In this document: one piece after another, positions 29,301 to 39,030 of the stretch
How the letters are laid out: every line of letters begins with the position of its first letter
How positions within the stretch are numbered: the first letter of the stretch is position 1
From: Chlorobiaceae bacterium
GTDB lineage: Bacteria; Bacteroidota; Chlorobiia; Chlorobiales; Chlorobiaceae
Assembly (NCBI GenBank): GCA_012972835.1
Contig: JABDHK010000004.1
Location: 62,001-126,000 of the forward strand
DNA length: 64,000 nucleotides
Reading direction: 5' to 3'
Notes under the pieces: generated by a model
Seen by the model: the letters and a program-made list of their open reading frames with translations, nothing else
Told to the model about the DNA's origin: nothing
Database searches by the model: none
Translations under genes and position numbers: made by a program

Positions 29301-30183
29301 CAGCTCCATCTTCCGCGACACCTTTGGCGTGCTTGTCGATCATCTTGATAAACTGGTCAAGAATGCAGCAAAAGCAATCGAGCCGCATGAGATGAACCAT
29401 ATCAAAAAACATGTTGACGCCGCACTAAAAGAGGGCAAGGATTTTGAGAGTGCTACATCGCGCCTCTTTACTCAGGCGCCAGGAGCCTACGGTTCGCAGG
29501 TTGAGGAGCTGGTAGAGGATTCCGCCTGGGAATCCGAGGAAGATCTTGACAACATGTTCATCAAACGTACCGGTTTTGCCTATGGAGGTAACCGATACGG
29601 CGACCAGCAGACTGACATCCTGAAAGGGTTGCTCAGCACCGTTGATCGCGTTGTGCAGCAGGTAGACTCAGCTGAATTCGGCATTACTGATATCGACCGC
29701 TACTTCTCTTCCTCGGGGGCGCTGCAGCTTTCAGCCCGTCGCCGCAACCCGAAAGGTGACAATGTTAAACTTAACTATGTTGAGACCTTTACCGCCGATG
29801 TTAAAATCGATGACGCCGACAAAGCTTTGAAGGTAGAGTTCCGCAGCAAGCTGCTCAACCCGAAATGGTTTGAGACTATGCTTGATCAGGGCCACAGTGG
29901 TGCAGCCGAAATCAGTAATCGCTTTACCTATATGCTTGGGTGGGATGCGGTCACCAAGGGCGTTGACGACTGGGTATACAAAGAAGCAGCTGAAACCTAC
30001 GCCATGGATCCAAAAATGCGGGAACGCCTCATGAAGGTAAATCCAAAAGCTTTCAAAAATATCGTAGGCCGTATGCTCGAAGCCAGCGGACGTGGCATGT
30101 GGAGCGCAGATCCAGACATGATAGAAAAACTGCAGGAAATTTATTCCGACCTCGAAGACCGCCTGGAAGGTATTGAGATTTAA
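26380..30183 (+). CDS. bchS: Magnesium chelatase H subunit paralogue (BchS type)
   Basis: 1267 residues of the CobN/BchH family, the porphyrin-binding large subunit that works with BchI and BchD to insert Mg into protoporphyrin IX. Family segments seen: the VGGPAGATTPG loop, [38 protein letters not shown]-like PTGRNIHAIDPW and LGRPRIDVL. Green sulfur bacteria carry three H subunits (BchH, BchS, BchT). It is called BchS because it lies upstream of a second H gene that directly precedes bchM and bchE, the order I remember from Chlorobaculum tepidum. BchS is linked to bacteriochlorophyll c output. Family certain, letter less so. Confidence 0.85.
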   Translation: MHDKIRIAAIVGMEQCNQRVWREVTSKVAAHIELTQWTDQDLEHQNPEAAEAIRHADCIFTTLIQFKVQADWLHEQVEQSKAKVIFAYESMPEVMQLTKIGNYVVSGDGSGMPDIVKKVAKMLVKGRDEDALYGYMKLLKIMRTMLPLIPKKAKDFKNWMQVYTYWMNPTTDNLASMFNYIVAEYFEVNVKAEKVQEVPTMGFYHPDAPEYQKDLHHYEKWLHKRDRNSTKKRNIGMLFFRKHLLQEKEYIDNTIRAIEAKGLNPLPVFVMGVEGHVAAREWFTHNNIDMLINMMGFGFVGGPAGATTPGASSAAREEILGKINAPYVVSQPLFIQDFTSWKSQGVIPLQSAMTYSLPEMDGAVCPVVLGAIKDGRLQTVPDRLERLAGIAKKFSELRQVANSEKKVALVVYDYPPGMGKKASAALLDVPKSIYNILASLRAEGYNIGELPESPEALLAMLDKATDYEIQAHEQQCFSIDREQFNSITSVRERERIEGRWGGFPGDIAPIKPDRLFIGGITLGNIFIGVQPRLGIQGDPMRLLFDKENTPHHQYIAFYRWISRVFGANALVHVGMHGTVEWMPGLQLGVTGDCWSDALLGEVPHFYIYPINNPSEANIAKRRGYATMISHNIPPLARAGLYKELPAFKEMLNDYRERGLEKIVDVETEEVIITKAQQLNLTDDCPRVQGENFQDYISRLYTYMMELEGRLISNSLHVFGETPKLETQVTTITEYLKVRGNEKSLPSIIMQAIGEDITYGDYASLATRARKGEQLALKSRETVDEHTREFIEKSIFGQTNPTTIFNKLTGGAKVSQEMVEAVNTALQDGLALKRALEDNRNEMKGFLRALCGEYIPSGSGGDLVRDGAGILPTGRNIHAIDPWRIPSELAFKRGKQIAESILQRHTEENEGQYPETIAQVLWGLDTIKSKGEAVAVIIHLMGAEPAYDAQGKISHYRLVPLEKLGRPRIDVLIQISSIFRDTFGVLVDHLDKLVKNAAKAIEPHEMNHIKKHVDAALKEGKDFESATSRLFTQAPGAYGSQVEELVEDSAWESEEDLDNMFIKRTGFAYGGNRYGDQQTDILKGLLSTVDRVVQQVDSAEFGITDIDRYFSSSGALQLSARRRNPKGDNVKLNYVETFTADVKIDDADKALKVEFRSKLLNPKWFETMLDQGHSGAAEISNRFTYMLGWDAVTKGVDDWVYKEAAETYAMDPKMRERLMKVNPKAFKNIVGRMLEASGRGMWSADPDMIEKLQEIYSDLEDRLEGIEI

Positions 30184-30206
30184 CAAGTTGCGATACCATC
30201 TGTTAC

Positions 30207-30243
30207 AATAACAAAGCACGGCTCACACCGTGCTTTGTTATTT
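30207..30243 (+). terminator. Terminator after bchS
   Basis: A perfect 15-bp stem (30207-30221 with 30228-30242) with a 6-base loop, ending in T-rich sequence. The bchS transcript probably ends here, so bchH needs its own promoter. Confidence 0.75.
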
Positions 30244-30304
30244 CAAAGAAATGTCAGTTAATCCGACCAATTGATGTAAAAGAAATTCTGTTCCTGACCG
30301 CAAT

Positions 30305-30366
30305 GCCATCGTGAGCGAAGTATTGTCATCATGAGCGAAGCGAACGATCTATTCAGAACGGCATCA
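30305..30366. repeat. Degenerate interspersed repeat (GAGCGAAG type)
   Basis: Two 13-base units, at 30308-30320 and 30328-30340, differ at one base and share TGAGCGAAG. They are followed by a CGAACGATCTATTCAGAACG segment. The whole resembles the widespread 'GTCATTGCGAGCGAAGCGAAGC' class of intergenic repeats, in a decayed form. It occupies the gap between bchS and bchH. Confidence 0.55.
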
Positions 30367-30428
30367 CAATAGCAACACAGGTTTCTTTTTTGCCTAACCG
30401 TTTGGTATATTTTTAAAAATATATACTT

Positions 30429-30851
30429 ATGGACATAGGAAAGGGAAACATTCTACGCAGCATCTGCCGTTCTCTTGAGGTACTGCTGTTTTTTATGATT
30501 TCAGTTGTTGGATTTAACGTTCTTGTCAAAACCACATCGTCCAACTCCAAATCAAAAACAAATTCACTTTACGGGGAAACGCTTCCTTGCAAGCGATCCC
30601 TATCTGAAATTTCTCACACCCTGCACTACAAGATTGAAATTCTGGACTGCTTTTTCAACTTGCAACACCGACAACCCACCTCGTCATTTACCAGATATTC
30701 TGAGGTTTCAGCTTTCCCCGACATTCTGCATCACCATCATTTCTCCATGCCGCATAGCGGTATCAACCAGACAATAAACTACCTTTCCATATCTTCTCTT
30801 CAGCACAAGCCACTCAACCTCCTTCAGCAAAATCCCGTCTTGTTGATTTGA
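30429..30851 (+). CDS. Doubtful small open frame with one hydrophobic segment
   Basis: 140 codons. The first 35 residues look like a membrane-anchored start (SLEVLLFFMISVVGFNVLV at about 16-34). The rest is rich in Ser, His, Asn and Leu, with no recognisable domain and the look of non-coding sequence. No good ribosome site precedes it. It may be the remains of a gene or chance; listed because the gap is otherwise empty. Confidence 0.2.
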   Translation: MDIGKGNILRSICRSLEVLLFFMISVVGFNVLVKTTSSNSKSKTNSLYGETLPCKRSLSEISHTLHYKIEILDCFFNLQHRQPTSSFTRYSEVSAFPDILHHHHFSMPHSGINQTINYLSISSLQHKPLNLLQQNPVLLI

Positions 30852-30984
30852 TACCTCTCTTCCCTTTTAAGGTTTTCCCTACAGCCTCAGGCTGACATAT
30901 TAAAATTGAGGGATCGCCATACCGAACGCTCAAACCGATAGAGAGAAGTTGACGGTAATAACTTTTTATTGAGAGGTTATACTT

Positions 30985-33900
30985 ATGCATTTTGTGTTCC
31001 TTACCATGGAAGCCACCAACAACAGCGCTCTGAAAGCCGCTGCTGGTGAGCTGAACAGAAAGTTTCATACCGGTCTTGAAGTTTCAATCTTCAGTCTCGG
31101 CCTTCATAACAGCAAAAAACTGTGGGAAACGCTGGAAACTGCTCTCCCGAATGCTGATATGGTATTCGGATCAATGCTCTTCAGCGAGGAGATTGTACGA
31201 CCACTGGAAAAGCTGCTTGAGCCCCTTGCCTGCCCCGTCTGTATGATTACCAGCAATCCAGCTCTCATAACCCAGACAAGACTTGGTAGGTTTTCGCTGC
31301 GCAAACCGAAAATGGAAGAGCCAAAGGAATCAAATATTTTCAAGCAATGGGCTTCAAAACTGATGCCAAAGCATAGCCATGGGGAGAGCCAGCGACAACT
31401 GAACCTCGTGCGCAATGTCAGCAAGTTTATGAAGCACATCCCCGGCAGGGCGCGCGATATCCATACCTTTATTGCTGCCCACCAGTTCTGGCTGAATGGT
31501 TCACAGGAAAACATGGAGCGATTCTTATGCCTCCTGGTAGACCGCTACATTCCAGGCTGGAAAGGCAAACTCCCCCAGGAAGACCCGCTCTTTTATCCCG
31601 ATGCTGCAATCTGCCATCCTGAAGCGCCTGAGCCATTTTTCTCTCCTGCAAAGTTTCATGAATGGGAAGTTCAGAACAAATCCATGCTTGAAAGCGGGCT
31701 GGTGGTTATTCTTGCCATGCGTTCAACGGTATTGAGCAAGAATATGGCTCACCTCGACTATCTGGTAGACTCATTTTCATCCAAAGGAATCAGGAGCTGC
31801 ATCGCCTATAGCGGTGGCCTTGATTTTCGCCCTGTTCTTGAGCGGTTTTTCAACGCTGAAGTACCCGGTGCTCTCAAGCCTTCACTATTGATCAATGCTA
31901 CCGGATTTTCGCTTGTCGGCGGCCCGGCGGAAAACAAGGCCCCTGAAGCAATAGTGGTGCTAAAAAAACTTGATATCCCCTGTTTGAATCTTGTGCCCCT
32001 TTCCTTCCAGCCCATTGAACAGTGGCAGGATAGCAACCTCGGCCTGACACCACTGCAAACAGCCTTGAGTGTAGCAGTCACGGAACTGGATGGTTCCATA
32101 GAACCCCAGGTCTATGCCGGTACGGAAACCGGCAGCGAAAGGACAATCCCGCTTGTTGAAGAGGTAAAAATCATTTCAGGGCGAGTACAACGGTTTCTCA
32201 GGTTGCAGAATACACCACCCAGCAACAAGAAAATTGCTATTGTTCTCTTTAATTTTCCACCCAATCTTGGCAATGCAGGTACAGCAGCTTACCTCAATGT
32301 TTTCGAGAGCCTGCACCGACTCCTGAGTGAGATGAAAGCAGCAGGATACCATGTTGATCTGCCTGAGACTACAGAGGAACTGAAAGATCGACTGCTTGAG
32401 GGAAACCGCCTGATATTCGGTACAGACGGGAATGTCGATGCTCATTTGTCGGTTGAAGAGTACCGCAAGCTTTTTCCTGCCTACGAGGGCATCGAACCCT
32501 TCTGGGGTGACGCACCAGGCGAAATACTCAATGACCGAAACCGCTTTCATGTTCTCGGTTGCACACTTGGTAACATCTTTATTGGCCAGCAGCCAAGTTT
32601 TGGATATGAGCGCGATCCAATGCGCCTTCTCATGGCAAAAGATGCTGCACCGAACCATGCATTTGCGGCATTCTACACCTGGATTGAACAGTGCTTCAAC
32701 GCCGATGCAGTGCTGCACTTCGGTACACACGGCGCTCTCGAGTTCATGCCCGGCAAGCAGGTAGGTTTATCAAGCTTGTGCTGGCCAAAAAAACTGATCG
32801 GAACTCTCCCGAACTTTTACTGCTACTGTGTCAATAACCCAAGCGAAGGGGCCATTGCAAAACGTCGGGGATTTGCCACACTGGTTAGCTACCTCTCACC
32901 ACCACTTGAACATGCCGGACTCTACAAGGGACTGCGGAAACTCAAAGAGCTGATTGCCGGATACAGAAGCAATCCGGCGGATGAACTGCTTGATGAGATC
33001 CGGGAGCTTGCAATCTCTCTTGAACTTGACAGCGACCAGAGTAATCCCTATGCGGAAGAGTATATTACAAAACTGAACAGTGAGCTTTACCTGATTGAGG
33101 AACGCATGATTCCGCTTGGGCTGCATATTATGGGTGAAGCCGCATCACCTGAAAGTGTCAGCGATCATCTTGCCCTCCTTGCAGCGCACAGCCGGCCTGA
33201 ACTTGATGGTAAATCCCTGCCTGAACTGATTTGCCATCATTTACACTACAACTACCAGCAGCTACTCGACCAATCAGGAACCAACCATGATGCTCAGCAA
33301 AGATGGTTGCAGGTATCGGCGATCAGCCGTGAAGCTGTCAAGCGCTTTACCGGGCATTTCAATCATGAACAAAGTCCAAATCTTTCCATGACGAGAATAC
33401 TCGAAGGCAGCCTTGCTGTAAGGATATCGGAAGCCGATACTTATCTGCATCGCGAGGTGGGTACAAAACCAGCCGAACTGCACCATTTCTGGCATTTCCT
33501 GAACATCGTTCTCATCAATCTTGCTGAAAATCACGAACTGAAAGCAGTTCTTCACGCGCTTGAGGGAAAATACACTCCACCTTCTCCTGGTAACGACCTG
33601 GTTCGAAACCCCGAGATCGTCCCGACAGGCCGAAACATTCACAGTCTTGATCCCTATACCATTCCTTCAACTTTCGCGCAGCAGGCAGGAAAACGTTCTG
33701 CCGAAGAGCTGCTTCTGCAATATCAGAAAGAGAGCGGCGACCTCCCTGAATCCATTGCCCTGATTCTCTGGGGCACAGACAACCTGAAAAGCGATGGCGA
33801 AGGAGTTGCACAGGCGCTGGCTCTGATGGGCGCGAAGGCTAAAACCGATGAACTTGGCAAAATTGGCAATGTTGAACTTATTCCACTCGCTGAACTTGGC

Positions 33901-34815
33901 CGCCCACGAATGGACGTGGTTATGACCATCAGCGGTATTTTCAGAGATCTGCTCTCAGTGCAGGTACGACTGCTTGACAAGGCAGCCCGCATGGCAGCAG
34001 CAGCCGATGAACCTGAAGAGATGAATTTTATACGGAAGCATGTGCAGAAGGAGATGCTTGAGAGAAACTGCACCTTCGAGGAGGCATCAAACAGGGTTTA
34101 TTCCAACGCGCCCGGCAGTTACGGAGCAAATGTCAACCATCTGGTTGAAAGCAGTACCTGGGAGGAGGATAACCAGCTTGCCGAAGCTTTTGTCAGCCGC
34201 AAAAGTTTTGCTGTAACTTCGGGCGGTCAATGGCAGGAGTGCCCCGATGCACTTCGCTCCGCACTCCAGCATGTAACCCTTACATTCCAGAATATTGACA
34301 GCTATGAAATCGGTATTTCTGATATTGATCATTATTATGAGTATCTTGGCGGAGTTTCAAAAACAGTTGAGCACCTCAGTAAGGTCAAACCAAAAATTAT
34401 GGTTGGCGATATTGATGGTGTTGGAACAAAGCAGAGGATCTGTTCGCTAGAAAAGATGGTCTCGCTTGAGGCGCGCACCAAACTGCTCAATCCAAAATGG
34501 TATGAAGCCATGCTTGAACACGGCTATGAGGGGGTAAGAGAGATTGAATCCCATCTCAGCAATACCTATGGATGGAGCGCCACGGCCTCAGCAGTTAAAA
34601 AGTGGACCTACGATCAATTCAACGAAACCTTTCTGCAGGATAAAGCCATGCTGGAACGGCTTGCTGAGCTTAACCCGCATGCCACCATGTCAATGACTCG
34701 AAGGTTGCTCGAAGCTCACTCTCGAGGATTCTGGGATGCAGAAGAGAGCACTATTGAAGAGCTGCAGGAACTCTATGCTGATCTTGAAGCCAGAATTGAA
34801 GGGGTTCATCATTGA
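30985..34815 (+). CDS. bchH: Magnesium chelatase H subunit
   Basis: 1276 residues, a CobN/BchH-family protein. The family segments are in canonical form: [44 protein letters not shown] and LGRPRMDVV. It binds protoporphyrin IX and accepts Mg from the BchI/BchD motor, the first step committed to bacteriochlorophyll. It lies 57 bp before bchM, matching the known functional link in which H delivers Mg-protoporphyrin to the methyltransferase. It differs from the upstream BchS-type gene at the HGALEFMPG motif. Confidence 0.9.
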   Translation: MHFVFLTMEATNNSALKAAAGELNRKFHTGLEVSIFSLGLHNSKKLWETLETALPNADMVFGSMLFSEEIVRPLEKLLEPLACPVCMITSNPALITQTRLGRFSLRKPKMEEPKESNIFKQWASKLMPKHSHGESQRQLNLVRNVSKFMKHIPGRARDIHTFIAAHQFWLNGSQENMERFLCLLVDRYIPGWKGKLPQEDPLFYPDAAICHPEAPEPFFSPAKFHEWEVQNKSMLESGLVVILAMRSTVLSKNMAHLDYLVDSFSSKGIRSCIAYSGGLDFRPVLERFFNAEVPGALKPSLLINATGFSLVGGPAENKAPEAIVVLKKLDIPCLNLVPLSFQPIEQWQDSNLGLTPLQTALSVAVTELDGSIEPQVYAGTETGSERTIPLVEEVKIISGRVQRFLRLQNTPPSNKKIAIVLFNFPPNLGNAGTAAYLNVFESLHRLLSEMKAAGYHVDLPETTEELKDRLLEGNRLIFGTDGNVDAHLSVEEYRKLFPAYEGIEPFWGDAPGEILNDRNRFHVLGCTLGNIFIGQQPSFGYERDPMRLLMAKDAAPNHAFAAFYTWIEQCFNADAVLHFGTHGALEFMPGKQVGLSSLCWPKKLIGTLPNFYCYCVNNPSEGAIAKRRGFATLVSYLSPPLEHAGLYKGLRKLKELIAGYRSNPADELLDEIRELAISLELDSDQSNPYAEEYITKLNSELYLIEERMIPLGLHIMGEAASPESVSDHLALLAAHSRPELDGKSLPELICHHLHYNYQQLLDQSGTNHDAQQRWLQVSAISREAVKRFTGHFNHEQSPNLSMTRILEGSLAVRISEADTYLHREVGTKPAELHHFWHFLNIVLINLAENHELKAVLHALEGKYTPPSPGNDLVRNPEIVPTGRNIHSLDPYTIPSTFAQQAGKRSAEELLLQYQKESGDLPESIALILWGTDNLKSDGEGVAQALALMGAKAKTDELGKIGNVELIPLAELGRPRMDVVMTISGIFRDLLSVQVRLLDKAARMAAAADEPEEMNFIRKHVQKEMLERNCTFEEASNRVYSNAPGSYGANVNHLVESSTWEEDNQLAEAFVSRKSFAVTSGGQWQECPDALRSALQHVTLTFQNIDSYEIGISDIDHYYEYLGGVSKTVEHLSKVKPKIMVGDIDGVGTKQRICSLEKMVSLEARTKLLNPKWYEAMLEHGYEGVREIESHLSNTYGWSATASAVKKWTYDQFNETFLQDKAMLERLAELNPHATMSMTRRLLEAHSRGFWDAEESTIEELQELYADLEARIEGVHH

Positions 34816-34872
34816 AGCACAGCGTAACGCAATATTTTAAACAACAACCACGTAACCGCAAAAACTTATACC

Positions 34873-35571
34873 ATGAGCAGTTCCTCTTTCAATGCTGAAG
34901 AACACAAAAAAATGCTCCGTTCGTATTTTAACGGGCAGGGTTTTCAGCGATGGGCATCAATATACGGGGACGATAAACTCTCTTCCGTGCGCAATACTGT
35001 CCGTCAAGGCCATGCCGTCATGATGGACAAGGCATTCGACTGGCTGCAGCAGCTCGGACTCCCGAAAGGCGCGACAGTGCTTGATGCCGGATGCGGAACA
35101 GGACTCTTCACTATCCGCCTTGCCAAAGCAGGTTACAGGGTAAAGTCAGTCGATATAGCATCACAAATGGTGGACAAGACAAAAGCTGATGCCACGAAAC
35201 AGGGAGTGCAGAAAAACATTGAGTTCGAAGTAAACAGCATCGAATCAGTAACCGGCACCTACGATGCTGTGGTCTGCTTTGATGTGCTGATTCATTACCC
35301 TGCAGAAGGATTTGCCCAGGCATACCGCAACTTGAGCAGCCTTACAAAAGGCTCGGTTATCTTCACTTATGCTCCCTACAACAATATTCTTGCTTTCCAG
35401 CACTGGCTTGGTGGCTATTTCCCGAAAAAGGAACGCCGCACCACAATTCAGATGATCCGGGACGAAGAGATGCAAAGGGCTATGGCCACTGCTGGCATGC
35501 AAGTTAAAAATCGCGAAAAAATAAGCTTTGGCTTTTATCACACCATGCTTATGAACTCTTCACACCGATGA
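34873..35571 (+). CDS. bchM: Magnesium-protoporphyrin IX O-methyltransferase
   Basis: Methylates the C13 propionate of Mg-protoporphyrin IX with S-adenosylmethionine. 232 residues with SAM motif [14 protein letters not shown] (69-81), DIASQMV and [11 protein letters not shown]. Position between bchH and bchE supports the call. The C-terminal basic stretch ([12 protein letters not shown]) is shared with other BchM proteins. It is in the same direction as bchH and bchE. Confidence 0.94.
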   Translation: MSSSSFNAEEHKKMLRSYFNGQGFQRWASIYGDDKLSSVRNTVRQGHAVMMDKAFDWLQQLGLPKGATVLDAGCGTGLFTIRLAKAGYRVKSVDIASQMVDKTKADATKQGVQKNIEFEVNSIESVTGTYDAVVCFDVLIHYPAEGFAQAYRNLSSLTKGSVIFTYAPYNNILAFQHWLGGYFPKKERRTTIQMIRDEEMQRAMATAGMQVKNREKISFGFYHTMLMNSSHR

Positions 35572-35717
35572 CGTTGTTGTTGAGAATACCCTATGAAAAT
35601 TTTATAAAAAAGTTGTAAATTATTGATTAAGGGATTTTTGACAGTATAATCAAGGTTATCTTTGTTGCATACTGGAATACCTATTTTGTAAAAAACATAT
35701 CTGGAGGATGGAGACCG

Positions 35718-37358
35718 ATGAAAATACTGATGGTTCAGCCAAATTATCATTCAGGCGGAGCTGAAATTGCCGGTAACTGGACGCCAAGCTGGGTTGCCTA
35801 TATTGGTGGCGCCCTGAAACAGGCAGGATTCGATCAGGTGAAATTTGTTGACGCCATGGCCGATGACATTCCTGACGACCAGATTGAGGAGATCATCCGC
35901 AAAAACAAGCCGGATGTGGTGATGGCGACCAATATCACTCCTTCTATCTTCAAAGCACAGGCTATCATGAAGATAGCCAAGAAAGTGAATCCGAAGATCA
36001 GAACGATAATGGGTGGTATCCATTCAACCTTCATGTATCCACAGGTACTCAGTGAAGCACCTGAAACTGATTATGTTGTTCGCGGTGAAGGTGAAGAGGT
36101 GACCGTCAACCTCATCAGGGAGATTGCAGCAGGAACCGATATGCAGAACCGTGGAGAGATTACCGGCATCGCTTATATCGACGACGAGGGAAAGGTTTTC
36201 GCAACGGCTGCACATCCGGTCATTGAGGATCTTGATACCCTCTCTCCTGACTGGAGTCTTTACGACTGGGACAAGTACATCTATACCCCACTTAATTGCC
36301 GTCTGGCAGTTCCAAACTTTGCAAGAGGCTGCCCGTTTACCTGTACCTTCTGTTCACAGTGGCAGTTCTGGCGACGCTACCGTGCTCGCAGTCCCAAGCT
36401 TTTCGTTGATGAAATTGAGGTACTGGTCAAACAGCACAAAGTGGGCTTTTTTATTCTTGCTGATGAAGAACCAACCATCAACAAGCAGAAGTTTGTCTCA
36501 CTCTGCCAGGAACTTATCGACCGCAAACTTGATGTTACCTGGGGTATCAACACTCGTGTAACCGACATCATGCGCGACGCTGATCTGCTGCCATTCTTCC
36601 GCAAGGCAGGCCTCGTCCATGTTTCGCTCGGCACAGAAGCTGCCAGCCAGATGAACCTCAACCGGTTCCGCAAGGAGACCACCATTGAAGAGAACAAGCT
36701 TGCCATCAAGCTGCTGCAGAAAAATGGAATCGTGGCTGAAGCACAGTTTGTTATGGGCCTTGAACACGAAACCCCTGAAACCATTGAAGAAACCTACCAG
36801 CTCTGTAAAGACTGGGATCCGGATATGGCCAACTGGACCATCTATACTCCATGGCCGTTCTCCGACCTCTTCAAGGAGCTTGGCGACAGGGTGGAGGTGC
36901 GCGACTACTCCAAGTACAACTTTGTGACGCCGATCATCAAGCCCGACAACATGGAGCGTGAGGATGTACTGAAACTTGTACTGAAATCTTATGCACGCTT
37001 CTACGCACGCAAAACCTTCTTCGGCTACCCTTGGATAAAAGATCCGTATGTACGCAAGTACATGCTTGGCTGTTTGAAAGCTTTTGCTCAGACCACCATT
37101 ACCAAGCGCTTCTACGATATCGATCGCGTCAAGACCAAAAACCGCAAGATCGAAATCGACCTCGGCTTCGACAAGTCAAGAATTCTTAGTCAGGACGAGG
37201 TAAAAAACCTCAAGGAGCTGCGCCCTGAAATGGTTGCCGACATGAGTTTTGGTCTTAAGGAGGCTGGTTACCAGCGTGAGCATGACGAGCACAACTGGGA
37301 CGAGTTCGACGAGACAACAATCAAGGATCGTACCTCTTCGACAGTCCGCAACTGCTGA
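35718..37358 (+). CDS. bchE: Anaerobic Mg-protoporphyrin IX monomethyl ester cyclase (radical SAM/B12)
   Basis: Forms the isocyclic ring E without oxygen, taking the keto oxygen from water. 546 residues: an N-terminal B12-binding-type domain (about 1-140), then a radical-SAM core with cluster cysteines C205, C209 and C212 in RGCPFTCTFCSQW, and a C-terminal helical part. A strong GGAGG ribosome site lies about 10 bases upstream. A 146-bp AT-rich gap after bchM may hold its own promoter. The gene ends at a terminator. Confidence 0.94.
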   Translation: MKILMVQPNYHSGGAEIAGNWTPSWVAYIGGALKQAGFDQVKFVDAMADDIPDDQIEEIIRKNKPDVVMATNITPSIFKAQAIMKIAKKVNPKIRTIMGGIHSTFMYPQVLSEAPETDYVVRGEGEEVTVNLIREIAAGTDMQNRGEITGIAYIDDEGKVFATAAHPVIEDLDTLSPDWSLYDWDKYIYTPLNCRLAVPNFARGCPFTCTFCSQWQFWRRYRARSPKLFVDEIEVLVKQHKVGFFILADEEPTINKQKFVSLCQELIDRKLDVTWGINTRVTDIMRDADLLPFFRKAGLVHVSLGTEAASQMNLNRFRKETTIEENKLAIKLLQKNGIVAEAQFVMGLEHETPETIEETYQLCKDWDPDMANWTIYTPWPFSDLFKELGDRVEVRDYSKYNFVTPIIKPDNMEREDVLKLVLKSYARFYARKTFFGYPWIKDPYVRKYMLGCLKAFAQTTITKRFYDIDRVKTKNRKIEIDLGFDKSRILSQDEVKNLKELRPEMVADMSFGLKEAGYQREHDEHNWDEFDETTIKDRTSSTVRNC

Positions 37359-37369
37359 GAGAACTTACA

Positions 37370-37405
37370 AAAAGCCCTTCAAAAACGGAGGGCCTTTTGT
37401 TTTAC
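37370..37405 (+). terminator. Terminator after bchE
   Basis: A short stem (GCCCT at 37374-37378 with AGGGC at 37389-37393) is followed by a T-rich run. It closes the bchH-bchM-bchE group. Confidence 0.6.
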
Positions 37406-37426
37406 GACATTATTCTTCATCTCGCT

Positions 37427-38017
37427 TCATTCCTGAAATACACTTCCAGAAAGTTTCTGAATATGGAACCTGATATCGACCGGCCATTTGGTTACTATCT
37501 CACTGAACTTTTCAGAATTTAAAGCGAAGAGCGCTCTTGCCGCCTCCTCAAATCCCGGCAAATCACCAGCCATTGCGGACATGAATCTGTAGACAGCTCC
37601 TTGTGATGTACGCAACTGATCCCGATCGCTATTCATGCGCCGAGCTTCCTCAACCAGTTTACGAAGAGCCACAGATGCGCCTCCAGGTTGACTGTTAAGC
37701 CACTCCCAATGCCTTGGCAGCAAGGTGACTTCCCGAGGAATAACTCCCAACTTTGGGCGTCCTGGCCCCCTCAGAATAGTCTTCTCACTGTTTTCCAGTG
37801 CTACGGGATTGCTCAACCTACTCAGAACCTCTTCCATTGTTCCTCGGAAATCAACTTCAATAAGCTCACTGCTTCCATCATCAAAGATTAAAACAGAGAG
37901 AGCCTCACCTGTATCAACTTTCTCTTTAACCGTTTTGATGACCTCTATCAGCTCTCCTGATGTAATACAGCGACTGCTATCAAATGCTGTACAATATTGA
38001 TTATTTTCTCTGTTCAT
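37427..38017 (-). CDS. DUF2239-family protein
   Basis: 196 residues. The segments GRGTMEEVLSRL-like FRGTMEEVLSRL, GPGRPKLGVIPREVTLLPRH and WLNSQPGGASVALRKLVEEA are those of the DUF2239 family. This is a widespread, uncharacterised group of small cytoplasmic proteins, some of which behave like transcriptional or stress regulators. A sharp 18-bp palindrome lies 23 bases before the ATG. It is convergent with bchE. Confidence 0.85.
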   Translation of the reverse strand: MNRENNQYCTAFDSSRCITSGELIEVIKTVKEKVDTGEALSVLIFDDGSSELIEVDFRGTMEEVLSRLSNPVALENSEKTILRGPGRPKLGVIPREVTLLPRHWEWLNSQPGGASVALRKLVEEARRMNSDRDQLRTSQGAVYRFMSAMAGDLPGFEEAARALFALNSEKFSEIVTKWPVDIRFHIQKLSGSVFQE

Positions 38018-38039
38018 CTTCTATGAGTATTTGATATTA

Positions 38040-38057
38040 ATTATATCCGGATATAAT
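38040..38057. promoter_or_regulatory. 18-bp perfect palindrome before the DUF2239 gene
   Basis: A perfect inverted repeat with TATAAT-like ends on both strands and a TCCGGA centre. It could be a -10 element for the DUF2239 gene combined with an operator, possibly for self-control. No -35 element was clear. Confidence 0.4.
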
Positions 38058-38120
38058 ACCTCATAAATATAACAGAGTAGAAAAAATAAACAATATTATC
38101 CGGGTAATTATAATGCAAAA

Positions 38121-39008
38121 CTATCTCAACCTGGTTCCAATGCCGAGAAGGTCTGCGATATTGGCTTCTGGGTCGATTACAGGCTTGATAAGCGGTGAGG
38201 CACAGGTCAAAAGTGTGGTAACACCCGGCCCGTGACCGGCTTCCATGCAATCGCTGTGTACAACTATGCCGATACTGACAGCCCCTTTGCGGTATGCTCT
38301 GCCATAACGGTTGTCATGATCCAGCAGTGCAACAAAATCACCAAGGCGGATTTTATCGATACTGTACTCTTGAACCGTTTCAGCATCACTGGTCATGATG
38401 TCATAATCTCCTTTTGCCACATGGGCGGAACCAATTCCCGATCCCATGCAGACTGCCGGCACAACCGTTGTAACCGGCACTTCAAGCACACCTCCTTCAA
38501 GTTCCCGAATCTTCATGGCCTTAAGCAAAGCAGGATCAAGATTGAACAGAATAATCTCAGGATAATCCGTAAGCTTTAGGCCCTGGCCTTTCCCGCGGAT
38601 GATGATCGTATCGCTGTAAAGCATCTTTTCCTTGACTTCGCGCACAAAATCAACAATAACATGTTCAGACCCTCCATGATGACCAAGCACACGACCTTCA
38701 GCCCCTTTGACCTCACCAGTCGCGACTGTAGCAATGTTGCCGGCGCATGAGTAGATCTGCAATCCGACATTTGGATGCTCGAAGGGTTTATTGGTATCGG
38801 CAGTGCAGCTCACTCCTGGTTCTATATGATCTCCCTGCCAGCCAAATGCAGGATCTCCGACCTGCACATTCAGAGTAATGCCTCCGATTGAAGGGAGAAG
38901 AAAGGGAGTCCCGTGATGATCGACCTCCCAGTTTCCTCTGGTTTTCGGCTGTCCTGGCTGGCACTGCAACAGAAATTCTACAAGATGCTGTTCGTTGGTG
39001 TTAAGCAT
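38121..39008 (-). CDS. DUF4438 domain-containing protein
   Basis: 295 residues. The N-terminal [20 protein letters not shown], the central [13 protein letters not shown] and the [17 protein letters not shown] segment are typical of the DUF4438 family, a mostly anaerobe-associated group of unknown function with many conserved histidines and aspartates suggestive of a metal site. It lies 22 bp downstream of the four-Cys protein gene on the same strand, so the two are likely co-transcribed. Confidence 0.8.
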   Translation of the reverse strand: MLNTNEQHLVEFLLQCQPGQPKTRGNWEVDHHGTPFLLPSIGGITLNVQVGDPAFGWQGDHIEPGVSCTADTNKPFEHPNVGLQIYSCAGNIATVATGEVKGAEGRVLGHHGGSEHVIVDFVREVKEKMLYSDTIIIRGKGQGLKLTDYPEIILFNLDPALLKAMKIRELEGGVLEVPVTTVVPAVCMGSGIGSAHVAKGDYDIMTSDAETVQEYSIDKIRLGDFVALLDHDNRYGRAYRKGAVSIGIVVHSDCMEAGHGPGVTTLLTCASPLIKPVIDPEANIADLLGIGTRLR

Positions 39009-39030
39009 AACTTCTTTTTATAGGAGGTTA

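Larger units (their letters stand above)
30244..30984. other. Long gap between bchS and bchH
   Basis: About 740 bases after the terminator. It holds the decayed repeat, one weak plus-strand frame (30429-30851) and, on the minus strand near 30560-30830, broken stretches that read partly like protein but contain several stops. The promoter of bchH-bchM must be in or near it. A GAGAGG ribosome site stands directly before bchH. Confidence 0.5.
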
